Positions 1 to 10,972 of a DNA stretch of 64,000 bases are shown here, piece by piece (the first letter of the stretch is position 1; the number at the start of each line of letters is the position of its first letter). Below the pieces are notes generated by a model. The model did not search any database, was not told where the DNA came from, and saw nothing but the letters and a program-made list of their open reading frames with translations. Location of the stretch: positions 82,393,123 to 82,457,122 of the forward strand of contig OZ026623.1 in NCBI GenBank assembly GCA_964020975.1, read 5' to 3'. The translations under genes and the position numbers were made by a program. The stretch comes from Hermodice carunculata. Its lineage: Eukaryota; Annelida; Polychaeta; Eunicida; Amphinomidae.

Positions 1-60
1 TTCTAAACGTGTCAACAATTACTGTGATATAAAGGTGTCAAAAGTAAGCTCGTTCCTTCT

Positions 61-477
61 TCATTGCTACATTTCAGTGATGGGATGAGTGAGTTCACTC
101 AACTTGACTTCAATATGGGATCTCCCAGTGCCAGCCAGGATAAGTGTGTTCACTCATTCTATTTCCGTTGCTACATTCCAGTGATGGGATGAGTGAGTTC
201 ACTCAACTTGACTTCAATATGGGATCTCCCAGTGCCAGCCAGGATAAGTGTGTTCACTCATTCTATTTCCGTTGCTACATTCCGGTGATGGGATGAGTGA
301 GTTCACTCAACTTGACTTCAATATGGGATCTCCCAGTGCCAGCCAGGATAAGTGTGTTCACTCATTCTATTTCCGTTGCTACATTCCAGTGATTGGATGA
401 GTGAGTTCACTCAACTTGACTTCAATATGGGATCTCCCAGTGCCAGCCAGGATGCTTGGATTCACTCATTCCTACTT
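61..477. repeat. Tandem repeat, 104-bp unit, about four copies
   Basis: The motif TGGGATGAGTGAG recurs at 81, 185, 289 and (as a one-base variant) 393, exactly 104 bp apart. The first three units are almost identical. The fourth diverges after about 450 and fades by about 480. Each unit contains two short versions of TTCACTCA, so it may itself have grown from a smaller duplicated piece. No frame through it looks coding. The near identity of the units points to recent amplification. Confidence 0.93.
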
Positions 478-1679
478 CATTACTGGATATCTTCATATTC
501 AGCTGATGGGACGAGGTCACACCAACTTCATTGCTGAATGGGTCGGTGATGGAGGTGCAGCTCACTCATATTAGCTGGCTGCTCACAAATCAGGGTAAAT
601 GTGGGAGGGAACCCTCTCATTCTGACTGTAGTAGTTCTGACTGTAGTAGTTCGAGCATCAACAAAATATTAGTAAGCTCACTCATTCTAACAAACGTATT
701 CATATTCTTGTCAAATATTTCTCCCAAAGTCTCCATATCCTAGTGAGAATGTCTGCAAAATGGAAATTCTCGCTAAAAAAGTGGAAAGTGACTAATTCAG
801 TTTTAAGCTAAAGCGTGTTTACCGTAGTTTTAACATATTCAATACCAGAGACTGATTTCATATTTACAACATATGTTGAATTGAATATGAATTTCACGGT
901 CAAATTCATCAGAGCCAATCCCACGTAGGTGCTAATATTCACCGCGCATAAGCGCTGGTTTCCCGTTGCGTGGTGAGGCATTCTGCGGCTTCACTTTCGC
1001 TTGTCATGGCATAACTTAGCAGGCAGCGTAAAAATCAATAAATGTGTTTCGGTGACAGAAATACGATAATGTTGGAGAGGCACCATACATTATAATTTAA
1101 AATTGAGAATTCCGGGAATGAGGAAAAAACTGCACACCAGGATGTTATACCGGGCATACATTCTCTTGGGTTCCAGGAAATGTGTAATTTTACAAGGGTG
1201 ACCCGACGCGGCTCAACAGGCCAATAGGATCCAATTTTACTTCCAGGCTTATCAAGTAGATCCAAAGTGGGACTCTTGCATGTGGCAGGCCGAATAATGT
1301 TCCATGGTATGTGTTTTAAATGTCTAAATGTTCTACTTTGAAACATAATCTGATACATGTACATGTAACACCCCCCCCCCCCGCCAGTTTCCAAAGGAAG
1401 ATTAGGGGAGACACTGCTGCGTTAGGCAAAAAGCATCCATCACACAGAAACATAATATAATGACAATCAATGGAAATTATTTTCAAAGAATAACCTTGCA
1501 GTCTATAGTCATTAGTCATTATTTGTATAATCATAAGCTGCATCGTATGACCCAAGATCAACAAAGCCGCACAGGATATCATTATATGATCCGTATAGAT
1601 ACAGCAATATAAACATAACAGAAAACAAACTTGGGGAGAAAAAAAATTAATGTAAATCATGCAGACAAATTTTCACATT
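478..1679. other. No gene recognised
   Basis: This is AT-rich sequence with scattered short open frames that resemble nothing known to me. A small direct repeat of CTGACTGTAGTAGTT lies at about 628-655, and a run of about 13 C at about 1370-1382. Confidence 0.5.
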
Positions 1680-2228
1680 TATTGTATTTGTGTCGTTTTG
1701 CCCAGAAGCACTTACTAGTAGTCATTACCCTATTTCGCAGTCCGAACTCTTTACTCTCCATAAGCTAACGTGCGCCTGTCTAACCTATATACATACGGAA
1801 TTACTATTGTCCATATTGCACACGTTCCTCTGTAAAATTTTGACATAGGCTGTATCAGCCCAAATAAATTAAAGGGTCTTCAGCGGGTAACTATTCAACA
1901 TGTTTCGGAGCCTATTACCCGTACATGTCTCTCTGAGTAGCGGCTCCTTGTCTAAGCTAAAAATTCAGCAAAGACAAACCACAAAATAATGAATAAGTAT
2001 GAACGTGGCAAATGATGAATTAGCTAAATACGTGAAGTTTTGCTTATAAATGCAGAGCTTCATTATGAAAGAAGAATACCTGCCAAAGAAACCATAATTA
2101 CACAATTTGAATAGTACAGGTTCAGATAAGAACAATTTGACTTACCCCTGAACCAACATTACTCTTTCTAGCTGGACAGCTTATCATAGTTAAACCACCC
2201 GCCAGTGTGTAACTGAAGTGGAAACAAG
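1680..2228 (-). repeat. Dispersed repeat family, copy A (about 550 bp)
   Basis: Read on the minus strand, this segment aligns along almost its whole length with 27735-28302 and in large part with 58520-58998 (both plus). Shared landmarks in order are TCAAATTGTTCTTATC, GGCAGGTATTCTTC, CTCTGCATTTATAAGC, CTACTCAGAGAGACATGT, TTTAATTTATTTGGGCT, TATATAGGTTAGACAG, and a terminal GACACAAATACAATA-like end. No open frame is conserved between copies, so it is a non-autonomous element or SINE-like family of unknown class. I saw no convincing terminal inverted repeats. Confidence 0.85.
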
Positions 2229-2589
2229 CTGGGGCATTATATTAAGCTTCAGTGATTGTAAAATAAACAGTTGCAGCTAGACCACCTGTACAAACCAAGG
2301 GAAATCCTAACAAGGACTGCAACAACGGACATCCTGCACCAGAAAAGTGAAAAAAAAAGCTCCATGATGACACGTACCCCTAAAACAATTAAGCTCTATT
2401 TCACTGCTAACCCAGAGTCAACGTATCAACGTAATGTGTCAGGTTTGTGACATTTGAGAAAATACTGTCAATTATGAGTTGTTTTTTTTTAAATTGAGTA
2501 ATTGTGCATTTATGCATGTCAGAAAAGAATGAAATTCATTAGCATTTATGCGAAAAACATGTTATCAAAACAATTTTACTTAACAGGAT

Positions 2590-3320
2590 TTTAAGTACAA
2601 TTAGGCAAACATGTAACTGTCGTAGGCCGCTGCTTGCTTTCGATAGCCCGGGGGGGGGGGTGTTAACCTGACAGAAAACATGCAAGCCTCAAATATCTGA
2701 AAGTGAATATTAAAACAGAAATGTGCCAAAAGATAAAGCCAAGTAGCAAAACAGACAAGTCTAAAAACTGTACATTATTGTAGTCAAATCTTCTAATAAT
2801 CTTTGGATATTAACAGCAAATTTATAGGGCAAGTCAGAAAAGAACTAAAGTCATTTGTATTTAAGTCAAGAGAATGCAATATTTTAGTGAACATTAAAAC
2901 AGAGTGATGCCAAAAGATACAGTTAAGTAGCATAACAGTCAAGTCTAAAAACTGTAAATTATTGTAGCCAAACTTTCTGATAATCTTTAGATATTAACAG
3001 CAAAATTATAGGGCAAGTCAAAAAGAATGAAAGTCATTTGTATTTAAGTCAAGAGAATGCAATGAAAATATAATATTTCTTAACCAGCTATCAAGTACAA
3101 TTAGGCAAGCTTGTAACTGTCGTCAGTAGCTGCTTGCTACCTATAGCCCCTGGGGGTTTGCCCAAACAGAAAACAAGCTAGCCTAAAATGTCTGTAAGGT
3201 GAACATTAAAACAGAAAGGTGCCAAAAGATAAAATTAATTAGCAAAACAGGCAAGTCTAAAATCTCTAAAATTATTGAAGCCAACCCTTCTAACCATCTC
3301 GTGATATTAACAGCAAAATT
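2590..3320 (-). repeat. Tandem repeats of a Penelope-like element's 3' tail
   Basis: Three homologous units begin near 2708, 2893 and 3204, each marked on the plus strand by ATTAAAACAG followed by GCCAAAAGATA and GCAAAACAG-type motifs. Unit spacing is about 185 and 311 bp. The longer spacing carries an extra block (AAGTACAATTAGGCAA ... CTATAGCCC) that also occurs before the first unit at about 2595-2650. The third unit runs straight into the reverse-transcriptase tail of the element at 3320-6030. The other units therefore look like extra copies of that element's 3' end in head-to-tail order, an arrangement known for Penelope-like elements. Confidence 0.75.
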
Positions 3321-3462
3321 TGTAGAAATATTTGATCAAAAGTACATCTTTGAATCCTCTGGACCCACGTTTATTGTAAATATATTTGGTTCCAGATGCA
3401 AAGTCCTGAAATTTAGAACAAATACAACCAAATCTCAAAATCTGTGTCAAAAACGTATTATA

Positions 3463-5000
3463 TCAAATAGTTTCCGACATATTACTGTCCGGGAAAGGAT
3501 ACTTAACTACTACAAAGTTAAACTCATCTATTTTCTGATAGACTTTAATACAAAACCTGTCATATATGACCTGAATATCCAAGTCCGAAAACACATATCT
3601 GAAACCATCTGAATTGTTAACCTCTAAACGGATATCTTTTGGGTAAAATTCTTTAGCAATTTCACTAATCTTTTGTACATTTACGCAGGCAATGTCATCA
3701 ATATATCTTGCGTTGTTTGATAATTTGGTAGCCATTTGAAAGTCCTTTTTCATCAATTTGTCCATATACTTAAATTCAAGCCAGGTTGAATATATATCGG
3801 CCAGTCAAGGGGAGCAGTTCCTTTTATTTGTTGAAAAACCAATGGTCCGCATTGAACAAAATTATTATCCAAAAGAAATATTATAGCACCTATCAACGTT
3901 TCAACAGTGTAAGATTTAACGTTACTTTTTGAATATTTATTGTGTGACCAATATGCTTTCTTTGTATATAAATTAATATTTTTGTCTGGTTTACCATTAT
4001 GTTTAAACATTCTGCTTATTAATTCTAAGAGTGAACTTTTGACATCATCTATGGGGATTTGTGTACAGTGTAGAAAAATCAAAACATTTGATATTTTTTG
4101 CTTTTACATCTTTGATTTTAGATATAAACTGAGAAAAATTGCTAATACTCCAAAAACAATTTATTTCACAGTTTCTAGAAATTGCATTACAGTTTTTAAG
4201 AAAGTGATTCCTAATGGCAGTCAAACATAATGTCACTTCTTTTGATAATTGTTTTGTTGTACATTTTGAAGCATCGGCAATGAATCTTGATTTAAAAGGG
4301 TTTTTATGTAATTTGAGTATCCAGAACAAAAGTGGAATAGAGGAGTCCTCTTCAGAAATTTTGATATTAAAATTCCTTTTCATCTCATCTTCATGAGTAT
4401 CTATCAGATTATCAATGGATTGTTTGTGTAATTTATATACGTCATTTCCTCTAATGTCTGAAATATTGTTTATCCCAAGTTCCTTTTTCAAAACATCGAG
4501 GTAATATTTTTTGCAGATGATCCCAAAATTGTTACCTGCCTTATCTATGTTAATGACTACAAATCTTTCTCGTAGTTCTTTGACTGCTTTTGAAACTTTA
4601 GGCTGTTTTAGATTAACCGTATTGAAGTTCTTAATGTGGGATTTGTAACGATAAATTCTATTTCTAAAGACTCTTTTTCAAGTTTGATAACCATCCTTCA
4701 AATTTCAGAAATTCCATTTTTTCTTTCTTTTCCCATTTCATACAGTAGGAATCAAATGCATCACATGTATCCTGAAAAATACTGTCAATGTTCAGCTTGG
4801 AACATATCCGAAGTTTTTTACCTTTTTTCGTCATTTCTTTTAAACCTGAATTTTGTATTATATCCAAATTACCTGTAAGTACATGTTTGTGGTATGCATC
4901 AACAAAATTAGAATATTTACTATTAGACATACAGTCACAATTTTGATTCGCTGCGATAACCTCAAGAGTAATTGAAGCCAGAAATTGCTTGTATTCATGA
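3463..5000 (-). pseudogene. Reverse transcriptase domain remnant of the Penelope-like element
   Basis: In minus-strand order this region has a fingers-like segment with FVVINIDKAGNN (about 4530-4570) and LFWILKLHKNPFKSRFIA (about 4270-4330). The first catalytic aspartate lies in FDFSTLYTN (about 4055-4090), and the YIDDI catalytic box falls at about 3688-3702. The spacing and the LHK...RFI, DFSTLYT and YIDDI series fit a divergent Penelope-like RT better than LINE or LTR enzymes, which carry YADD or FADD boxes in a different context. The region is broken in several places. Confidence 0.75.
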
Positions 5001-5519
5001 TACTTTGTCCAATATTGTTGCCATATTTATAGGAAATGATGGGGGGGGGGACTTTATTTTGCACTCCTTAGGAATCATGTTACGAACAAATTTCAATTTG
5101 AATAGGGACTGAATGTTTAGCGAATCAATAATTTTGTGTTTGAAAGCAAGGCTGCAAAACATTTGATCCAATTTTTTTTCTTATCAGAATCTGGTTTCCG
5201 AATAGTTGTTGTGTAAGCATACACAATTTCACAATATTTTGCGGAAATGTGTGTTCTAAATCAGTAAGACCCAAATATTCATTGATTCTTGTTATGTCTC
5301 GAAATGGTAGTGCTTTAAGAGCTGTATGTAATTGATCAATGCCATTAGAGAAAGCCTGTCGTAAATTTTTGGACAATGTCTTTTGTATCCATGTTCCTAC
5401 ATTTCCTGTTTTTCCGTGATATTCTGTGTCCGTGACTTCTTCTTCTTCTTTGAATACCAGCCTGATTATTATGAAAAGGTATGTGACTGCTGTCAAGAGT
5501 TGCAAAGTCCAAATTCCTA

Positions 5520-6000
5520 ACATCACCGAAGCCTAAAATTCTGTCATTGAGTCCATAAGGAAAAGCTGAATTAAGTGTTTTGATCCAAAAACTTCCATTT
5601 GTAATAATTTCCTTGTGTTAACATAACTGTCTTAGTCTAGCAAATTTGGCTCTGTGTAATCAATAATTTGTATCCGGCAATCCAAATGTAAATGTTCCGC
5701 AGAATTGAAATGGTTACATAAAAAGGTGTTTAACTTGTGATTTTTAATTGTAGTTTTATGACCACTAAATCTCTTTGTAACTGATTGAGTAATTAGGCCC
5801 ACCTATTTTGATTTACATTTGATGCAGGATATCAAATGAATGATATTGGAAGATTCACAAGATAATACCAAATTGTCCAATGTGGGGTTCCTCTATTTGA
5901 TTTTTTTTTTAGTAACGTTACTGTGAAACCCTTTGTTCTTCATGAAATTTGACTTGCAGAATAGACAGTTACAATTTCCGTCAAAACATATTCCAAAATC
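5520..6000 (-). pseudogene. GIY-YIG endonuclease-like domain remnant of the Penelope-like element
   Basis: The minus-strand translation shows a Cys finger at about 5945-5980 (CNCLFCKSNF). Next comes the segment at about 5760-5860 with HLISCIKC, then VTKRFSGHKTT and KLNTFLCNHFN, which resembles the ISC-x2-C, YVG-x-T and His-containing parts of GIY-YIG nucleases in permuted Penelope-like elements. The conserved WIKTLNSAFPYGLNDRI block ends the domain at about 5535-5585. In such elements the nuclease nicks target DNA to prime reverse transcription. It is a fossil with several breaks. Confidence 0.65.
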
Positions 6001-6030
6001 ATATGGCATACTCTCACTGTTTTTTCCTTA

Positions 6031-7730
6031 ACTTTCATGCTGGGTTCTGTTCAGGCGTCAACACCAGAAGGAACTTATTTGAATTATAAATTTAGCTCAT
6101 CCGTTCAATCACGCGGTACGTTATCATGAAATGCATAAGAACAATAGACTACAATGGATATTTTATACACAATACCAAACGGTCTACAGACTGATTACAA
6201 AAGCAAAATTCTACGTGGAGAAATGAAATAGTCCCGGCACCTGTCACTGTCTGTGTCTGGATGAGCGCTGGTTAGTGGAAATCTGACCTTTGCATTTTCT
6301 CACTCCTAATCCCAGATAACCGTCTCTTGCTCGTCCTGTCAAAGGCTAACGCTTTCTGTATATTACCTACATATGCGTTACTTGAATCGACAATTTTGGG
6401 GGTGCCTTGTGGTATATCCTTGGGATGCCATACGTTTACACCGGGGTGCCAAGGTGCCTAGGGTCATCCTGTGGTAATTAGATAATCACGCATTTCGCGT
6501 TTTTGTTTTTATTATGGATAGGCCTAAGTAAATTTTGCTTGCAAAAGGAAAAATATTAACTTTTCGGCGTAGGTTCGCATCAATTTGGTCAGGTGATGGT
6601 TTGCGCTATTTATTGCATTCGGGGACTAGCTCAAATTACACACTTTGGTAATTTTAGTGACGGTATGGCCTGACTTGGTCTATATTTCGTAAATCATATT
6701 GGCCTCTCAGGTTGAGGCTGTTTTCCCTTGTTACTGCTATATATCTATGTAATGGTATGCTATCACAGGTTTTCTCAAACGAGATACCCTTTTTAAGGGT
6801 AACAAAAGAAATCTTTCTGGGGCAGAAGTACTGTAAAAGGTACAGAATATAAGTCCAAAAATTCAAACTTAGCAACATAAAATTTCATAACAAAAACTAA
6901 ATACTGTGTGAGCGATAATGCAGAACCCTGTTATGATAGAAATGATAGAATGGTGACCAAGTGCTGCACGTTTACCAGAGAGTACTTTTTCATGTTTCCA
7001 CAAGCGTGTTCTATAAGGTAGAGCAATAAACCCAAGTGTCAGGCCATATGTAATAACGTAACACATGGTTTATTCTTAACAGCGCGACGCAAAGAAGGGA
7101 ATGAATTATGCCACGACAGTTTTAAACAAAACAAACATAGTACCAGTACATTAGAAAAGTGAAGAGTTTACGAGATATTTTCAAGAAGAAAGGGGAAAAG
7201 TTGATGCGGAAATAGGTTGTAGACCGGAAGTCCTGTATTACACTACAACGTGAAGGGTACAGGCTTAAGATATACATGTGTCCTTGCCCTTCATGAACAT
7301 ATTGGTTTGCTGTAACAGTGGACTAAATACAAAGGCAGGAACTCGAGTTGCTCCCTCCCAGAGACTTCTTTTTTCCCCGCGCAGTTGATGATTGCTTCCA
7401 GCACCGTCAAATCAGAGAGTCTCGCCATTCTGAAAGAGACAAGGGTAATTACTCGCCATCGTACGTATTGAATCAAATCTGGAGAATATATATCACGTCG
7501 GGCATGGGTAAACTTCTGGTTGTATTGTAGAATATGACAATTACAGTAGCAGGCACTGTACATTATAATTCTTAATTTCACGTATTTAGTTTTATCTTCA
7601 AATTGTTCATTTTATTGGATTTAGTTCTCCATATTTGTGTATTGGATTGCGATTTTAATGAAAATGCGGAACTTTATTCTGCAATGTGATCACAACGGAA
7701 CAGCGTTAGATGAACGTAAACGGAACAGCA
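6031..7730. other. No gene recognised
   Basis: AT-rich DNA with only short unremarkable open frames. The minus-strand frames at 6654-7066 and 7291-7581 show no motif I recognise. Confidence 0.45.
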
Positions 7731-7778
7731 TTGGATGAACGTTGGCTTAACATAAATGTTAAGCCACCGTTCATCCAA
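7731..7778. repeat. 48-bp near-perfect palindrome
   Basis: Two 23-base arms, TTGGATGAACGTTGGCTTAA plus CAT and its reverse complement, differ at a single position and are separated by two bases. A partial extra copy of the arm (GATGAACGTAAACGGAACAGC) sits just upstream at about 7710-7730. The structure would form a very stable hairpin or cruciform. Its origin is unknown. Confidence 0.9.
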
Positions 7779-8621
7779 AATCATTTACCCACATGATTAT
7801 TTTAAACGTTTACAGTACACTTCTCAAGGGCCAAAACATTTTGATGTGTAGAGAGACGCACTTTGCAACATATATAAAACCTAATCTCAACATTCAATGC
7901 ACTTAATAACTTACGTCTGGCAGAAAAATTATGACGGTATTATCATATAAATCCTATTCCTCAAGCTTGTCAATCAGGCGCCCAATCGCATTATTCATGG
8001 GTGTCACCATTCCTGAAATTTTGACAATGTCTGAAGGTGTTGTTCGCTGTAGAGTGACGTCAGATTTTGCATATTCAAAATCGGGACGCATGCGCTGTTA
8101 AAAACATAAATATCCCCGTACCATGGATATCTGCCTCTGGCTTTATCGGTTAACTTCTGAAAGTGTTTTTTTTCTATCATATGCACATTTATACGTAGCC
8201 AACTGAACAGTGAATCCAGTTTTGCATATTACACATTCTTCTTGAAGCCTGGTGTTTCATATTAGTGTCTAGAGAAAATATATATCTTAGCTGAGTAAAA
8301 AGATAACTCTAAAGCTATAAACGCAGCTTATAAACGCCTGAACTGTGATTGTATAAAAGTTAATTTTACCTGCTTAATTAACATGCACTTACTTGAAAGC
8401 CGAGACAATGCCGAAGATTACTGTATCCAAATGCTGATCTGATCGTAACCCAAAACGTAATTAAACTTGGTTACCTTATGTGCTACCATCACCCATAGGG
8501 TAATTAAAGTAAGTGAGAATCAGACAGAAAAACGGGTCCCTGTTTACCTCTTGGGTAAATTCTTTTCGCCCATGATATCGCACCATTAGCTGAGTTGTAC
8601 GAGTCCTACCAATCAAGCGCT
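7779..8621. other. No gene recognised
   Basis: AT-rich sequence without recognisable coding or structural signal. A GGGTAATTAAA-like string near 8500 resembles part of the 43-bp array that follows. Confidence 0.4.
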
Positions 8622-8735
8622 GTTGGCTGAGGGGTTACCCACTCCCTGAGCTGATAACATGCAGACTGGACTGCCCAATCCGCCTGATTAACATATATTT
8701 AGTCCCCTGCTGGCAACAGCGCTCCCCATTCCGTT
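8622..8735 (+). repeat. Dispersed repeat, copy 1 (partner at 49568-49672)
   Basis: The stretch around ACCCACTCCCTGAGCTGA, a weaker central part, ATTAACATA and GGCAACAGCG aligns with 49568-49672 in the same orientation (ACCCACTCCTTGAGCTGA ... CTAACATA ... GGTGGCAGCA). Both copies are non-coding. Class unknown. Confidence 0.65.
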
Positions 8736-8748
8736 TAAACCTGATTAC

Positions 8749-8915
8749 CTAATAAACTACCGTTGCCTAAAAGGCATCCAGATCCCGTTGCCTTATAAAC
8801 TACCATTGTCCAAACGGTATCCAGGTTCCACTGTCTTATAAACTACCATTTCCCTAAAAATATCCAAACTCGATTGCCCAATGAAATACCATTGCCCAGA
8901 GGGTAATTAAACTAG
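8749..8915. repeat. Tandem repeat, 43-bp unit, four copies
   Basis: The motif CTTATAAACTACCATT, with variants, begins at 8749, 8792, 8835 and 8878, exactly 43 bp apart. Copies differ by several substitutions, so the array is older than the 104-bp array at the window start. The last copy is degenerate. Confidence 0.85.
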
Positions 8916-9251
8916 TTGCCTAAAACACTGCCTTTGTCTTAATGGTGATTAATGTTGATTACCTAAATACTTTCTTCTCTCATAGTTCTTAACTGCTCGG
9001 TATTTGTTCAGGTAGTACTATGATACCTATTTGCAAGGCAAACAGATTAGGTAATGAAACTTCATCGCTGAGGAAAATGTGATTAATATCATTGTGTATT
9101 TTTCTTTCATTTAGTACAAGTACAATCATCAGTTTTGTAAGCATTTAGGGAAAAAAACATCTGTTCTAATGTGTAACGCCTCCCAACTCCTTCACAGTGT
9201 TTAGGACAACCCTTGGAAGCTGCGCATTTTGTTCTTTGGGGGGCATTTATT

Positions 9252-10256
9252 GTACTGATAGAGACGAACAATGTTGACTGAGTGTCAGAAAGAGTATAAA
9301 AATGTTGACAGAGTGTTTGATAGAGACCTTCGATGTTGGCTGAGTATCTGATAGAGACGAACAATGTAATCTGCGTGTCCGCAGAGATAAACAATATTGA
9401 CCGAGTGTCTGAGAAAGACGAACAATGTTGACTGAGTGTCTGATAAAGACGAACAATGTAGACTGAGTGTCTGATAACGAAAATCAATGTTGACTGAGTG
9501 TCTGATAAAGAAAAACAATGTTGACTGAGGGTCTGATAACGACGAACAATTTTGCCTGCGTATCTGATAGAGAGAAACAATATTGACTAAGTGTCTGATA
9601 AAGACTAACAATGTTGTCGAGTGTCTGATAGATACGAACAATGTTGTCTGTTAGAGAAGAACAATGTCGACTGAGTAGGGATAGAGGCGAACAATGTTGG
9701 CTGAGTGTCCGATAGGGACGCACAATGTTTGCTGGTTGGGGATAGGGAGGAACAACATTGATTAAGCGCTGATGGAGAGGGACAATGCTGACAGGGTTGG
9801 AATAGAGACGAACAATGTTGTCTGTGTGTCTGATAGAGAGAAACAATGTTGACTGAGTGTCTGATAGAGACGAACAATGCTGTCTAAATGTCTGATAGAG
9901 AGAAACAATGTTGACTGAGTGTCTAATAAAGACAAGCAATGTTGACAGAGTGTCTGATAAAGACGAACACTGTTGCCTAATAGAGACGAGCAACGTTGAC
10001 TGAGTGGGGATAAAGGCGAACTATGTTAGCTGTGTGTCTAATAGGGACGAACAATGTTGACTGGTTGGAGATAGAGAGGAACAATGTTGATTTAGTGCTG
10101 TTAGAGACGAACAATATTGATTAAGTCTGATAGAGACAAACAATGTTGACAACGTGTCTGACAGAGAAGAACAGGTTTGGCTGTGCACCTGAGACAGAAC
10201 AATATTGTTGACTGAGTGCTTGATAGAGAAGCACAATGCTAACTGAGTGTCCATAA
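9252..10256. repeat. Minisatellite, 31-bp unit, about 30 copies
   Basis: The unit is built from GTCTGATAGAGACGAACA followed by ATGTTGACTGAGT and repeats for about 1 kb, with many copy-specific substitutions and some short or merged copies. Because 31 is not a multiple of three, three successive units give one 31-residue period, so the same pseudo-peptide appears rotated in each minus-strand frame. This explains several overlapping long open frames here, which I regard as by-products and not genes. No promoter, start context or flanking exon supports coding. Confidence 0.95.
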
Positions 10257-10607
10257 ACACAAGGCAAAACAGCTTACTACATTGGTCATGACAGGTATAC
10301 CAATTTAGTCACATAAAATATAACTGGTTGAAGCGCAAGGAGATTGCTACGGACAATTTCACCTACTACGAGCAGGCCATTTGACCTTATGCGCACCTGT
10401 CAACACCTGCTGTTGTTAAATGTCCTTGGCTTCATTTTTTGTGACTATTGTTTACAACAATGAGAAAACATTTGAATGAAAATTCAGAAAAGACCCGCGA
10501 ATTTTACATGCCCAAGGTCCATTGCTTCCTTGGCTTTGCATAGTTGCTAAGCACCCAATCCACGCCAAGGAAAGTTGTTGGTTCGGTCTTAATTAAATGA
10601 TGAAACT

Positions 10608-10625
10608 ATTATTATTATTATTATT

Positions 10626-10666
<41 letters not shown>

Positions 10667-10676
10667 TATTATTATT
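10608..10676. repeat. ATT/ATC microsatellite
   Basis: A run of ATT is followed by about 15 ATC units and a short return to ATT. Confidence 0.97.
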
Positions 10677-10758
10677 GGTTTTAACATATTTTATTTCAAA
10701 AAACAATTAGTCAATAGGCACATTGCCTATATGAAGACCTCTTGTAATGTAATATATA

Positions 10759-10972
<214 letters not shown>

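Larger units (their letters stand above)
3320..6030 (-). mobile_element. Penelope-like retroelement remnant, Naiad-type domain order
   Basis: Read on the minus strand from about 6000 down to 3320, the conceptual translation gives, in order: a Cys-rich finger (CNCLFC), a GIY-YIG-nuclease-like segment (HLISCIKC, then a basic stretch around FSGHKTTI), the block AFPYGLNDRI, a spacer, and a reverse transcriptase with FDFSTLYTN and the catalytic YIDDI. A Lys/Arg-rich tail follows. The nuclease lies upstream of the RT, the reverse of classical Penelope order. That matches the permuted Naiad clade described in many invertebrate genomes. The element is broken in many places and cannot be active. The assignment rests on remembered motifs; an alternative is another divergent, uncharacterised RT clade. 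Confidence 0.72.

Noticed and set aside
9252-10256. Regular 31-bp spacing considered as a CRISPR array
   Set aside because: Units are contiguous with no unique spacers, and the context is an animal genome.
9107-10260. Several overlapping minus-strand frames of 70-170 residues with Ser-Leu-Ser-Asp-Thr repeats
   Set aside because: They are the 31-bp minisatellite read in different phases. No start, splice or promoter evidence.
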